From: Roseospira marina
Lineage (GTDB): Bacteria > Pseudomonadota > Alphaproteobacteria > Rhodospirillales > Rhodospirillaceae
Length of the DNA stretch: 64,000 nucleotides
Direction: 5' to 3'
Assembly: GCF_014197855.1 (NCBI RefSeq)
Contig: NZ_JACIGJ010000001.1
Span: forward strand, 186,001-250,000
The notes under the pieces are model-generated. The model was not told the origin of the DNA, did not search any database, and was given only the letters and a program-made list of their open reading frames with translations. This document shows positions 8,951-17,030 of the stretch, one piece after another; positions within the stretch are counted from its first letter, which is position 1; each line of letters opens with the position of its first letter. The translations under genes and the position numbers were made by a program.

Positions 8951-9577
8951 TCAGTCCTCCACCGCGCCGTCGACCAGTCCCCGGAACCCCGTCACCACAT
9001 GCCGGCCGCCGTAGGCCACCAGCGCTACGGTCCGCGATTCGCCGGGATCGAACCGTACCCGCGCGCCGGCCGGGACATCCAGGCGGTATCCGCGCGCGGC
9101 GTCGCGGTCGAAGGACAGCGCCGGATTGGTTTCGGCGAAGTGATAGTGACTGCCGACCTCGATCGGACGGTCGCCCGTGTTCTTGACGGTCAGCGTGCGG
9201 GTGGGCCGGTCCGCGTTCAGGGTCACGGGGTCGCGGGCGGGGATCACCTGACCGGTCCGGACCCGCGCGTCACTGGTGCGAATCGGATTCCGAATCGTGA
9301 CCACCTTGACGCCATCGGGAAACAGGGCGTCGATCTGAAGGGTCTCGATCATCTCGGGGACACCGTCCATGACTTGATCGCGGGTCAGGACCGACGCCGC
9401 AGTGGCGGCTGCCTCGGCGATCGAGCGGCCGTCGCGGGCGGCCTCCGTGACGGCATCCGAGATCAGCGCGACGGCCTCCGGGTGATTCAGAAGCACGCCT
9501 CGGTCCAGGCGCCGCCGCGCGACCAGCGCGGCCATCGCCACCATCAGCTTGTCGGTTTCGCGTGGCGTGAGTTTCAT
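8951..9577 (-). CDS. Fused urease gamma/beta-subunit homologue (UreA-UreB fusion)
   Basis: One 208-residue chain joins the two small urease subunits. Residues 1-100 match UreA ([67 protein letters not shown]). From about residue 110 it matches UreB ([63 protein letters not shown]). The structural motifs are well kept. The ATG at 9577 follows a strong AGGAGGGG site, which rejects upstream starts. It ends 4 bp before the ureC-like gene, so the two form an operon. No ureD, ureE, ureF or ureG maturation genes are near, consistent with a partner that no longer binds nickel. Confidence 0.88.
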   Translation of the reverse strand: MKLTPRETDKLMVAMAALVARRRLDRGVLLNHPEAVALISDAVTEAARDGRSIAEAAATAASVLTRDQVMDGVPEMIETLQIDALFPDGVKVVTIRNPIRTSDARVRTGQVIPARDPVTLNADRPTRTLTVKNTGDRPIEVGSHYHFAETNPALSFDRDAARGYRLDVPAGARVRFDPGESRTVALVAYGGRHVVTGFRGLVDGAVED

Positions 9578-9942
9578 CGGCAACCCCTCCTTCACCCCAT
9601 GGCCTCCCTCCGCGGCACCCGCGCCGGGGAGGTGATCCCCGACGTTCCGCAGACGGCCGGACACCGGACCGACGAAATCCCACACCGCGCGCCGCTGTCC
9701 GCGCATCGGGGGGATCGTCCGGAGATCGTGTCGCAACGGAACGCGATGAGAGTGGATTGGGGGCGCGCCGACAGCGCCCGGCGGACAGAACGGTCCCGCG
9801 CGGCCGCCGGGGTCTGGTCAGCCTTCAGCCATGCCCGTCCGCGACGGTCATGGACCCGGCACGCGAGCCATCCGCAAACGATAATCTGTTTTGCAGGTGC
9901 GAGCTACTAGGGAGCACCGCAAAACGTCGGCGTTGGTCCGTA
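9578..9942. promoter_or_regulatory. Intergenic region between cheZ and the urease-like operon
   Basis: Both flanking genes are on the minus strand, so this should hold the promoter of the urease-like pair and the 3' end of cheZ. An inverted repeat, TTTTGCAGGTGC (9889-9900) with GCACCGCAAAA (9914-9924), lies 18 bp past the cheZ stop and could form a stable hairpin ending the cheZ transcript. There is no flanking T-run. I cannot assign -10 or -35 boxes with confidence. Confidence 0.4.
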
Positions 9943-10728
9943 TTATCCGAACAGGGCGTCGATTTCGTCCTGAGATATGCCTTTATTGCCGGTTTGCGGG
10001 CCGTTCAGCAGGTCGCGGTCCCGTTGGGCGGCGGTCTTCTCGGCTTCCGCAACCGCGAGATCCTGCGTGGCCGTCAGGAATCCGTCGCGGCCCCAGATTT
10101 CCATCATCCGGTCAATGCGGTCTTCTATGTATTTCATCGCGTTCACAACTTTTGTGATGCGCTGCCCGGTGAGGTCCTGGAAATTGCAGTGCTCGAAAAT
10201 GCCCATCAGGCGTTCCTGGATGTCATCAGCCAGGCCGCGAACATACCCGTCTTCGTTATTCGATTGAATCTCGGCGACCATGGCGGACACCGTTTCCGTG
10301 ATGTCCAGGATGCCGTTGGTGGCGCCCTCGGTGGCCCCGACGATGGCGTCAAGCTCCTGCTCCATGTCCGTCAGGCGGTCACCCTCCGGGCGCTGGTCGC
10401 GGAGCCGCGCGATCTCGACCTTGGTATCCTCGATGCTTCGGGCAAGGGCGACGATCTCCATGCGGAGGATCTGCGCTTCCTCTATCCGGGCCCGCACCGG
10501 GTCTGGCAGTTCCTTCGGATCGGGTTCGGGCGGCGGCGGCGGCTCCGGGATCTGCTGCGCTTCAATCCGCGCGTCCAAGGCGTCCAGGCGATGCCCGAGC
10601 CGGTCGATGGCCTTAAGGATGGTGGCCGTGTCCCGATCACCGTGGACGTCCGGTCCGCCAAGCGGGCCGGCGTGGGGGGACGGAGCACGGAACCGCTCGA
10701 CGGAGAAAGGGCGGCGGGAGGTGGCCAT
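9943..10728 (-). CDS. cheZ: CheZ-family chemotaxis phosphatase
   Basis: Protein of 261 residues. A low-complexity N-terminus with a proline run (EPPPPPEPD) leads into a long helical region. It contains the CheZ signature EHCNFQDLTGQRITKV, in which Asp185 and Gln189 correspond to the Asp and catalytic Gln that promote CheY-P dephosphorylation. The last ten residues (SQDEIDALFG) resemble the CheY-binding peptide at the N-terminus of FliM and should dock CheY. CheZ ends the chemotaxis signal by removing phosphate from CheY. No other chemotaxis gene is nearby. The start is uncertain and could lie further in. Confidence 0.88.
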   Translation of the reverse strand: MATSRRPFSVERFRAPSPHAGPLGGPDVHGDRDTATILKAIDRLGHRLDALDARIEAQQIPEPPPPPEPDPKELPDPVRARIEEAQILRMEIVALARSIEDTKVEIARLRDQRPEGDRLTDMEQELDAIVGATEGATNGILDITETVSAMVAEIQSNNEDGYVRGLADDIQERLMGIFEHCNFQDLTGQRITKVVNAMKYIEDRIDRMMEIWGRDGFLTATQDLAVAEAEKTAAQRDRDLLNGPQTGNKGISQDEIDALFG

Positions 10729-11142
10729 GGGAAAACCCCGCGTTCAACGTGAAGACCGGACGAACGCATTCTACGTGGCCCTGCGCGTCGCGGATCTCTG
10801 ATCGTTTTGCGGGTTCATGGCAACCGAGAGGGTGGGGCGCCACCGAGTCCAGGGCTTTGGGCCCTTGGGGCGGTTAGACGGAATCTTAGGGCCGCTGTGG
10901 CGTGGGGACCGCTGCGGGGTGGAGAAGGGGGTGACGGACAGGCTTCGACCACCTACTTATGGCCCATGATTGACGTCAGGGATACCCGGGTTGCTCCCTG
11001 TGTGGCCGACTCCGGCACCGCGCCCGAGGGCGCGGCATGACGCCCGGCGAAACCCGTGGTACCGTCGCGCCCGTCCGCCCCGCTGTTGAGCGACGGTCCG
11101 GACGCTGATCCGCTCTACCGGCAAAGGATGAACGAGCCCGCC
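10729..11142. promoter_or_regulatory. Divergent intergenic region between cheZ and gpmI
   Basis: About 400 bp separate the cheZ start (minus) from the gpmI start (plus), so promoters for both are expected here. Short open frames inside have no recognisable protein features. I see no tRNA or known RNA motif and no convincing promoter hexamers. A GC-rich imperfect palindrome lies near 10848-10870 (ccagggc ... gggcccttgg). Confidence 0.35.
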
Positions 11143-12729
11143 ATGACCGAGACCACGCACCGTCCTCGTCCCGTCGTTCTGTGCATCCTGGACGGCTGGG
11201 GCCATCGCGACGAGACCGAAGACAACGCGCTCGCGCTCGCCGACATCCCCACCTGGGACCGACTGCTGCGGGACAATCCGCACGCCCTGATCGAGACCAG
11301 CGGCGATGACGTCGGCTTGCCGCGCGGTCAGATGGGCAACTCCGAGGTCGGGCACATGAACCTCGGCGCGGGTCGGGTGGTCGTGCAGGACCTGCCGCGC
11401 ATCGACAGCGCGGTGGAAGACGGCTCGATACAGACCAACCCCGCCCTGACCGGCCTGATCGACCGCCTGAAGGCGAGCGGCGGCACCTGCCATCTGATGG
11501 GGCTGATGTCGCCCGGCGGGGTCCATTCCCACCAGGATCACATGGCCGCCCTGGCCAAGGCAGTGGGCGAGGCCGGCGTGCCGGTGGTGGTCCATGCGCT
11601 GATGGATGGGCGCGATACGCCGCCGTCGTCCGGTAAGGGCTATCTTGAGACATTCCTGGCGGACGTCGCCGATGTGCCCGGGTGCCGGGTCGGCGTCGTC
11701 TCCGGGCGCTATTACGGCATGGACCGGGACAAGCGGTGGGACCGTGTGGAACTGGCCTACAACGCGATGGTCGACGGCGATGGCGTGGCCGAGGCGACGG
11801 ATCCGGTGTCCGGGATGCAGGCCGCCTATGACGCGGGGCAGACCGACGAGTTCGTCAAGCCCATGGTGATCGACGGCTACGAGGGCATGCGCGACGGCGA
11901 CGGCGTGCTGATGGCCAACTTTCGGGCCGACCGCGCCCGCGAGATCCTCGCGGCGCTGCTGGATCCGGCGTTCGACGGCTTCGCGCGCCGCCGGGTCGTG
12001 TCATTTGCGGGGGCCGCCGGGCTTGCCGAGTATTCCAAGGCGCACAACGCCTGGATGGAGACCCTGTTCCCACCGGAGGCCCTCACGGGCATTTTCGGCG
12101 AGGTGGTCGCCAACGCCGGCCTGACCCAGCTTCGCATTGCCGAGACGGAGAAGTACGCGCACGTCACCTTCTTTTTCAACGGCGGCGAGGAGACGCAGTT
12201 CCCCGGCGAGGAGCGTATTCTGGTGCCCAGCCCGAAGGTCGCCACCTACGACCTTCAGCCGGAGATGAGCGCGCCGGAAGTTACGGATCGTCTGGTCGAG
12301 GCCATCGGGTCGGGTAAGTTCGACACTGTGATCGTGAACTTCGCCAACGGCGACATGGTCGGGCACAGTGGCATCCTGGAGGCCGCCATGAAGGCGGCGG
12401 TGGCCGTGGATGGTTGCCTTGCCCGTTTGGAAGAGGCCGTGCGGGCAGCCGGGGGCGTGATGCTCGTGACCGCCGATCACGGCAACCTCGAAATGATGCG
12501 TGATCCGCAGACCGGCCAGCCGTACACGGCGCATACGGTCGGCAAGGTCGACGCGATCCTGGTCAATGGGCCGGAAGGCGCCACGCTGCACGATGGGCGC
12601 TTGGCCGATGTTTCGCCGACGCTGCTCCATCTCATGGGGTTGCCGCAGCCGTCGGAGATGACGGGGCAATCCCTCGTCGACGTGCAGGAGGCGCGGCATG
12701 GCGCACGCGCGGGAGCCTTGGCCGACTAG
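11143..12729 (+). CDS. gpmI: 2,3-bisphosphoglycerate-independent phosphoglycerate mutase
   Basis: Cytosolic glycolytic enzyme interconverting 3- and 2-phosphoglycerate using two Mn ions. It has 528 residues. Metal and catalytic motifs are intact: ILDGWGHRD with the metal Asp17, GQMGNSEVGHMNLGAGR with Ser67 as the phosphorylated nucleophile, HALMDGRDTPPSSG, ANFRADRAREI, NFANGDMVGHSG and VTADHGNLE. An alternative in-frame ATG at 11128 would add five residues; neither start has a well-spaced ribosome site. The 3' end overlaps the envC-like gene by 32 bp, the first link of a gpmI-envC-ctpA operon. Confidence 0.95.
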   Translation: MTETTHRPRPVVLCILDGWGHRDETEDNALALADIPTWDRLLRDNPHALIETSGDDVGLPRGQMGNSEVGHMNLGAGRVVVQDLPRIDSAVEDGSIQTNPALTGLIDRLKASGGTCHLMGLMSPGGVHSHQDHMAALAKAVGEAGVPVVVHALMDGRDTPPSSGKGYLETFLADVADVPGCRVGVVSGRYYGMDRDKRWDRVELAYNAMVDGDGVAEATDPVSGMQAAYDAGQTDEFVKPMVIDGYEGMRDGDGVLMANFRADRAREILAALLDPAFDGFARRRVVSFAGAAGLAEYSKAHNAWMETLFPPEALTGIFGEVVANAGLTQLRIAETEKYAHVTFFFNGGEETQFPGEERILVPSPKVATYDLQPEMSAPEVTDRLVEAIGSGKFDTVIVNFANGDMVGHSGILEAAMKAAVAVDGCLARLEEAVRAAGGVMLVTADHGNLEMMRDPQTGQPYTAHTVGKVDAILVNGPEGATLHDGRLADVSPTLLHLMGLPQPSEMTGQSLVDVQEARHGARAGALAD

Positions 12730-14170
12730 ACGGACCCGCCGGGTGCGTGCTACGGGCCTTGCCACCATTGTCGTCCTCGGTCTCGGGGGCCTCGGGAGCG
12801 TCGGTCCAAGTTGGGCCACCGCGCCCGACCCCGCGCGCGCCTTGCAGTCCGTCGAGGAACGCCTGGAGAGCGAGCGGGAGGCCCGGGAAGCGCTCCGGGC
12901 CAAGCGCGAGGCCCTGGCCGCCGAGCTGCGCAGCGTGCGCGATCAGGTGATTGAAAGCGCGGCCGCGATCCAAGAGGCGGAGACGCGGCTGTCCACACTG
13001 GAAGAGCGCCTCTCGTCGCTTCGCGACGAGAGAAACGTGGTGGCTGCCGCGCTGTCCATGCGCGATACGCAGATGGCCCACGTTCTGACCGCCATTCAGC
13101 GTCTGGCGTGGCGCCCGACCGAGGCGTTGGTCGTTCAACCCGCGCCCCCGGCCGACACGGTGCGCAGCGCCATCCTGCTGGGCGCCGCCATTCCCCGCAT
13201 CCGAGAAAACGCGCGTGCCCTGGCCCGGGAACTGGAAACCTTGCGTGCCCTGGATACGGCGATCACGGAACAACGCGCCGCCATCGTGGATGAGGGCGCG
13301 TCGCTCCGCTCGGCCCATGCCCGCCTTGAGGATCTGTTCGATCGCAAGGCCGCGTTGCAGCGCCACACGCTGGAGCAGGAGCGCGAGGCTGCCGTGCGTG
13401 TGGAGCGCCTCGGCCGGGAGGCGGCCGACCTACGGGACCTGATCCGGCGCCTGGAAGAAGAACGCAAACGGCGCGAGGCCCTGGCCGCGCTGCGTCGGGC
13501 GGAGGAGGCCCGTCGTGCCGCCGCAGCGGAAGCAGCCCGGCGCGCGGCGGCGGCAGAGGCGGCGCGCGCGGTGGCCGAGGCACAGGCCGCGGCGGAGGCC
13601 GAGGAAGCCGCAAGGGCCGCGGCGGACGCGGTCGCCTCCGCTCCCGCTCTCGCACCGGTTTCCGAAAGTGCCACCCCGACCGTTGACTCCCCGCCGGATG
13701 TGACCGAGGTTGCCATGGTCACGGACCCGGGCCCCTTGACACCGCTGCCCGAGCCGATGACGGTGCGGGCATTCGCCACCGGCAAGGGCGCGATGCCGAT
13801 ACCGGCGCGTGGCTCGATCGTCACGCGGTACGGCCAGCCGGACGCCCTGGGCGGTGCGAGCAAAGGCCTGACTGTGAACACCCGGGCCGGGGCGCAGGTT
13901 GTGGCGCCGTTCGACGGCACGGTGGCCTTTGCCGGACCGTTTCGCGGCTATGGCCTTCTCTTGATTATCGAACATACCGATGGATATCATTCGCTGCTCG
14001 CCGGGATGGACCGGCTCGACGGACACGTCGGACAGGCGGTGCGGGCAGGGGAGCCCATCGGTGTGATGGGAGAGAACAACCCCTCCCTCTATATTGAACT
14101 CCGCCGGGATGGCCGGCCCATCAACCCCCTGCCCTGGTTGGCGGCGGGCACGGACACTGGAAAGGGATGA
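12698..14170 (+). CDS. envC: EnvC-like murein hydrolase activator (coiled coil plus degenerate LytM domain)
   Basis: Periplasmic protein of 490 residues. A basic N-terminus and hydrophobic segment (ATGLATIVVLGLGGLG) precede long coiled coils (about 45-300), including an Ala/Glu/Arg-rich stretch. The C-terminal LytM/M23 domain (about 370-480) has GSIVTRYG, GAQVVAPFDGTVAFAGPFRGYG, LLLIIEHTDGYHSLLAGM and LYIELRRDGRPINPLPWL. The zinc ligands of active M23 peptidases are absent: SKGLTVN where HxxxD is expected, and ELR where HxH is expected. Such degenerate proteins activate amidases at the division site instead of cutting themselves. It overlaps gpmI upstream and ctpA downstream (ATGA). Confidence 0.88.
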   Translation: MAHAREPWPTRRTRRVRATGLATIVVLGLGGLGSVGPSWATAPDPARALQSVEERLESEREAREALRAKREALAAELRSVRDQVIESAAAIQEAETRLSTLEERLSSLRDERNVVAAALSMRDTQMAHVLTAIQRLAWRPTEALVVQPAPPADTVRSAILLGAAIPRIRENARALARELETLRALDTAITEQRAAIVDEGASLRSAHARLEDLFDRKAALQRHTLEQEREAAVRVERLGREAADLRDLIRRLEEERKRREALAALRRAEEARRAAAAEAARRAAAAEAARAVAEAQAAAEAEEAARAAADAVASAPALAPVSESATPTVDSPPDVTEVAMVTDPGPLTPLPEPMTVRAFATGKGAMPIPARGSIVTRYGQPDALGGASKGLTVNTRAGAQVVAPFDGTVAFAGPFRGYGLLLIIEHTDGYHSLLAGMDRLDGHVGQAVRAGEPIGVMGENNPSLYIELRRDGRPINPLPWLAAGTDTGKG

Positions 14171-15492
14171 TGCGCAAAACGCTCCTGATCGTCGCCTCCG
14201 GCGCTATCGCATTGATGGTGCTGGGCACCGTTTCCTTCGCCCCGAACGCCGCGGCGCGGGATGACGAGACCTATCGGCTCATGGAGCTGTTCGCGACCGT
14301 GTTCGAGCGGGTGAAACAGGACTATGTCGAGCCGGTGGATGACCGCGAGCTTATGGAGGCCGCGATCAATGGCATGCTGACCTCGCTGGACCCGCACTCC
14401 GGCTATCTGAACCGCGATCACTTCAAGGACATGCAGGTTCAGACCCGGGGTGAGTTCGGCGGGCTCGGCATTGAGGTCACGATGGAGAACGGCCTCGTCA
14501 AGGTCGTTTCGCCGATTGATGACACGCCCGCCGCGCGCGCCGGCCTGGAGCCGGGGGACCTGATCACGCATCTGGACGGGGAGGCGGTCAGCGGCCTGAC
14601 GCTCAACGAGGCGGTGGACCGTATGCGCGGCCGGGTCGGGACGGACATCGTTCTGACCGTGCGGCGCCAGACCGGTGAGCCGTTCGACGTGACCATCACG
14701 CGCGACATCATCACCATCAAATCGGTGCGCTCCCGGCTGGAGGGCGGTGATATCGGCTATCTCCGCATCACGTCGTTCACGGAGCAAACCGACAGCGGGC
14801 TGCGCGAGGCCATCGACACGCTGACCGACGAGGCGGGTGAGACCCTCAAGGGCTATGTCCTGGATCTGCGTAACAATCCCGGCGGTCTGCTCGATCAGGC
14901 GGTGGCCGTGTCCGACGCCTTCCTCGACAAGGGGGAGATCGTCTCGACCCGCTCACGCGATCTGGACGATACGCAGCGGTTCAACGCGCACAGCGGCGAT
15001 CTGGCGGGTGGCCTGCCGCTCGTTGTGATCGTCAACGGCGGCTCCGCCTCCGCGTCCGAGATCGTGGCCGGCGCGCTTCAGGATCACGGCCGGGCGCTTG
15101 TGGTCGGGACCAAGAGCTTCGGTAAGGGCTCGGTCCAGACCATCGTGCCGCTGAGCGGCGAGGGGGCCATGCGGATCACCACCGCGCGCTACTACACACC
15201 GTCGGGCCGGTCCATCCAGGCCAAGGGGATCGAGCCGGACATCATCGTGCCGCCGGCTCGCCTGGAGGTCATGAACGTTCCCGGGCGTCGCAGTGAGGCC
15301 GACCTGCGCAACGCGCTGGACGTGGATAGTGGGGAAGACGATGCCGTCGCCGAACCGCCGGCCGCCTCGGAGGGCGACGAGGCGGCGGCCGCCGAGGATG
15401 GCGACGAGGCGGTCGAGGACTACCAGCTGGCCCGCGCCATCGACCTGCTGCACGGACTGGCGCTGTACCGGGAACGGGCCGCCCTGCAATAG
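14167..15492 (+). CDS. ctpA: Carboxy-terminal processing protease, S41 family
   Basis: Periplasmic serine protease of 441 residues with an N-terminal signal segment (LLIVASGAIALMVLGTVSF). The PDZ domain is at about 95-180 (GGLGIEVTMENGLVKVVSP, AGLEPGDLITHLDG). The S41 catalytic core has the VLDLRNNPGGLL motif, the nucleophile region GGSASASEIVAG (291-302) and the general-base Lys320 in SFGKGSVQT. The acidic C-terminus is Ala/Glu-rich. CtpA enzymes trim secreted proteins and peptidoglycan hydrolases, which fits its translational coupling (ATGA) to the EnvC-like amidase activator. Confidence 0.93.
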   Translation: MMRKTLLIVASGAIALMVLGTVSFAPNAAARDDETYRLMELFATVFERVKQDYVEPVDDRELMEAAINGMLTSLDPHSGYLNRDHFKDMQVQTRGEFGGLGIEVTMENGLVKVVSPIDDTPAARAGLEPGDLITHLDGEAVSGLTLNEAVDRMRGRVGTDIVLTVRRQTGEPFDVTITRDIITIKSVRSRLEGGDIGYLRITSFTEQTDSGLREAIDTLTDEAGETLKGYVLDLRNNPGGLLDQAVAVSDAFLDKGEIVSTRSRDLDDTQRFNAHSGDLAGGLPLVVIVNGGSASASEIVAGALQDHGRALVVGTKSFGKGSVQTIVPLSGEGAMRITTARYYTPSGRSIQAKGIEPDIIVPPARLEVMNVPGRRSEADLRNALDVDSGEDDAVAEPPAASEGDEAAAAEDGDEAVEDYQLARAIDLLHGLALYRERAALQ

Positions 15493-15620
15493 GGCTCCGC
15501 GCATGGGGGTGCGGCCCGAATCCGGTCGCGCCCCCGGTGCAGGATGTTTCGCGGGCTTCGGCGGGTCTTTAACCGTCACGCTCTTGAAGGAACCCGGACC
15601 GCGACAGTAAGGCTCTCAAG

Positions 15621-15662
15621 ATCCCTCCGCCCCTATCAGGGCGTTCGGGGTGGGATTTTTTC
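15621..15662 (+). terminator. Probable terminator of the gpmI-envC-ctpA operon
   Basis: An outer stem ATCCC/GGGAT and an inner stem CGCCC/GGGCG form a hairpin about 130 bp after the ctpA stop, followed by a run of six T and then CTTT. The outer sequence (GATCCCTCC at 15620) is repeated in inverted orientation at 15708-15716, so this terminator shares sequence with a REP-like element. Confidence 0.65.
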
Positions 15663-15684
15663 TTTATAAAACAAAGTACAGTCT

Positions 15685-15716
15685 CATCCCGACCGAGCGA
15701 AGCGAGTGGAGGGATC
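15685..15716. repeat. REP-like dispersed hairpin unit
   Basis: An element of about 32 bp beginning ATCCCGACCGAGCG and ending GTGGAGGGAT. Its ends ATCCC and GGGAT pair. It resembles the short palindromic intergenic units of the type ATCCC...GAGCGAAGCGAG...GGAGGGAT that I recall being scattered in many GC-rich genomes. A second, inverted copy of its GGAGGGATC end is in the ctpA terminator at 15620. Whether it is multicopy in this genome cannot be judged from one window. Confidence 0.5.
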
Positions 15717-15800
15717 TCGCAAGGGACCCAACCCACGGCACGGCGAATTTCAAAAGCGTGCCGGTACAACGGCCCCGAAGCGATAAAAACGGCGACATAA

Positions 15801-15838
15801 AAAAACCCGGGTCGGCCTTTTGGGGCGCCCGGGTTTTT
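15801..15838. terminator. Bidirectional rho-independent terminator
   Basis: A perfect 11-bp inverted repeat, AAAAACCCGGG (15801-15811) and CCCGGGTTTTT (15828-15838), with a 16-base loop. The flanking A and T tracts make it work on both strands. It lies 27 bp past the EVE gene stop on the minus strand and also backs up termination after ctpA. Confidence 0.85.
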
Positions 15839-15864
15839 CTCTGCCGTATGATGGGGGGGCGGGA

Positions 15865-16284
15865 TCAGGGCGGGGTGCTGACCCCACCCATGGCGCACAA
15901 CATGGCCCATGCTTCATCCGGGATCGGCATCACGGACAGACGCGATTGGCGGATCAGGGGCAGGTCGGCCAGACGTGGATCCGCCTTGATGGTCGCCAGG
16001 GTGACCGGCTGGGGGACGGGGCACACGGCCTCCACATCCACCATGCCGAACCGGCCCGAGGCATCCGAGGGATCGGGATAGTATTCCCGGACCACGCGGA
16101 CGATGCCGACAATGCGCTTCTCGTTGACCGAGTGATAAAAAAAGGCGGTGTCGTCCAGGCGCATCGCCTTCATGTTGTTGGACGCCTGATGGTTGCGCAC
16201 GCCGTCCCACGGCTCGACACCGACGCGAACCTGATCGTCCCAGGACCACGCCCCGGGTTCGGATTTCATCAGCCAGTGTGCCAA
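15865..16284 (-). CDS. EVE-domain protein (thymocyte nuclear protein 1-like)
   Basis: Protein of 139 residues made up of one EVE domain, a PUA-like fold that binds modified bases. Recognisable parts are WLMKSEPGAWSWDD at the N-terminus, WDGVRNHQASNNMKAM, DTAFFYHSVNEKRIVGIVRV and LIRQSRLSVMPI. Bacterial single-domain EVE proteins are poorly characterised, and a role in reading modified nucleic acids is suggested from the family. It heads towards its own terminator and follows the two YciI genes and gpsA on the same strand, a gene order I recall from other alphaproteobacteria. Confidence 0.9.
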   Translation of the reverse strand: MAHWLMKSEPGAWSWDDQVRVGVEPWDGVRNHQASNNMKAMRLDDTAFFYHSVNEKRIVGIVRVVREYYPDPSDASGRFGMVDVEAVCPVPQPVTLATIKADPRLADLPLIRQSRLSVMPIPDEAWAMLCAMGGVSTPP

Positions 16285-16309
16285 GGCTGTCCTCTCCTAG
16301 GGGCGCGGG

Positions 16310-16600
16310 TCAGGTCGGCTCGATCGGCAGGGTCCGCCGAAACGGGCAGATGGTGACCGAGGCGAACACGCCGGCCTTGTTGAACGGGTCTCTCTGGGCG
16401 AAGGATACGGCCCCGTCGCGGTCCGGGAAGTCCACGATCAGCAGGCTGCCCACGCTGGCAGTGCGGGCTTCATTCTGAAGCGGTCCCGCCACAACGAGAT
16501 GGTCGGCGTTCGCTTCCAGGTGTGTGTAGTGCGCGTCCCGGTGCGCGGCGCGGAGCGCGGCGCTGTTCGGCGCATCCACACAATTGATCATCCACAACAT
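16310..16600 (-). CDS. YciI-like protein, copy 2
   Basis: Protein of 96 residues with the YciI fold (ferredoxin-like dimer). It begins MLWMINCVDAPNSAALRA. It has the H-x3-H pattern DAHYTHLEAN with a conserved His, a GPLQNE motif, GSLLIVDFPDRDGAVSFAQRDPF and a C-terminal strand ending PFRRTLPIE. Function is not established for this branch; members bind small ligands and some are enzymes. It lies 33 bp after a closely similar gene (16634-16921), which it matches in length and motif order, so it looks like a tandem duplicate. Confidence 0.85.
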   Translation of the reverse strand: MLWMINCVDAPNSAALRAAHRDAHYTHLEANADHLVVAGPLQNEARTASVGSLLIVDFPDRDGAVSFAQRDPFNKAGVFASVTICPFRRTLPIEPT

Positions 16601-16633
16601 GATCCAGGGACCTCCTGCGACCGGGGTGGGCGG

Positions 16634-16921
16634 CTACTCCGCAATGGGGAGGACCTGTTTGAAGGGGCGAATCAGCACGGCCTCGAACAGGCCGGCCTTG
16701 AAATAGGGATCGTCGCGGACGAACGCCTCGACGGCGGCCTTGTCCGGCATGTCCACGATCAAAAGACTCCCCACCATCCCGTCGCCATCGTCGGTCAGCA
16801 AGGGCCCCCCCAGCCGGATGGCGTCGTTGTGCGCCTTCGCATGGGTGAGGTGGTCCTGGCGCGTGGCCAAGCGCAGATCCCGGCTGTTGGGTTTGTCCAG
16901 GCAATAGATGACATACAACAT
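16634..16921 (-). CDS. YciI-like protein, copy 1
   Basis: Protein of 95 residues: MLYVIYCLDKPNSRDLRLA, then the His-containing DHLTHAKAHND, LGGPLLTDDGDG, GSLLIVDMPDKAAVEAFVRD and DPYFKAGLFEAVLIRPFKQV. It shares the layout of copy 2, with the same GSLLIVD block and FKAG/NKAG near the end. The ATG at 16921 was preferred over upstream starts because MLYVIY is the natural first strand of the family. It lies about 110 bp downstream of gpsA on the same strand. Confidence 0.88.
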   Translation of the reverse strand: MLYVIYCLDKPNSRDLRLATRQDHLTHAKAHNDAIRLGGPLLTDDGDGMVGSLLIVDMPDKAAVEAFVRDDPYFKAGLFEAVLIRPFKQVLPIAE

Positions 16922-17030
16922 GTACGCGAGTCCTCGACGGAATGATTCGACTGGGGAGTCTAGCAGGGGGGCTGGCAGGCGACCACCCCCCCCTGGGACC
17001 GTGGAACGGCCAAGCCCGGTTAGCTCCCGG

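Noticed and set aside
7333-9577. Functional urease structural genes
   Set aside because: The alpha subunit lacks most nickel ligands and the catalytic flap, so ordinary ureolysis cannot be assigned.
10807-11040. Open frame of 77 codons before gpmI
   Set aside because: It has no family pattern, no ribosome site and GC-driven composition, so it is treated as intergenic.
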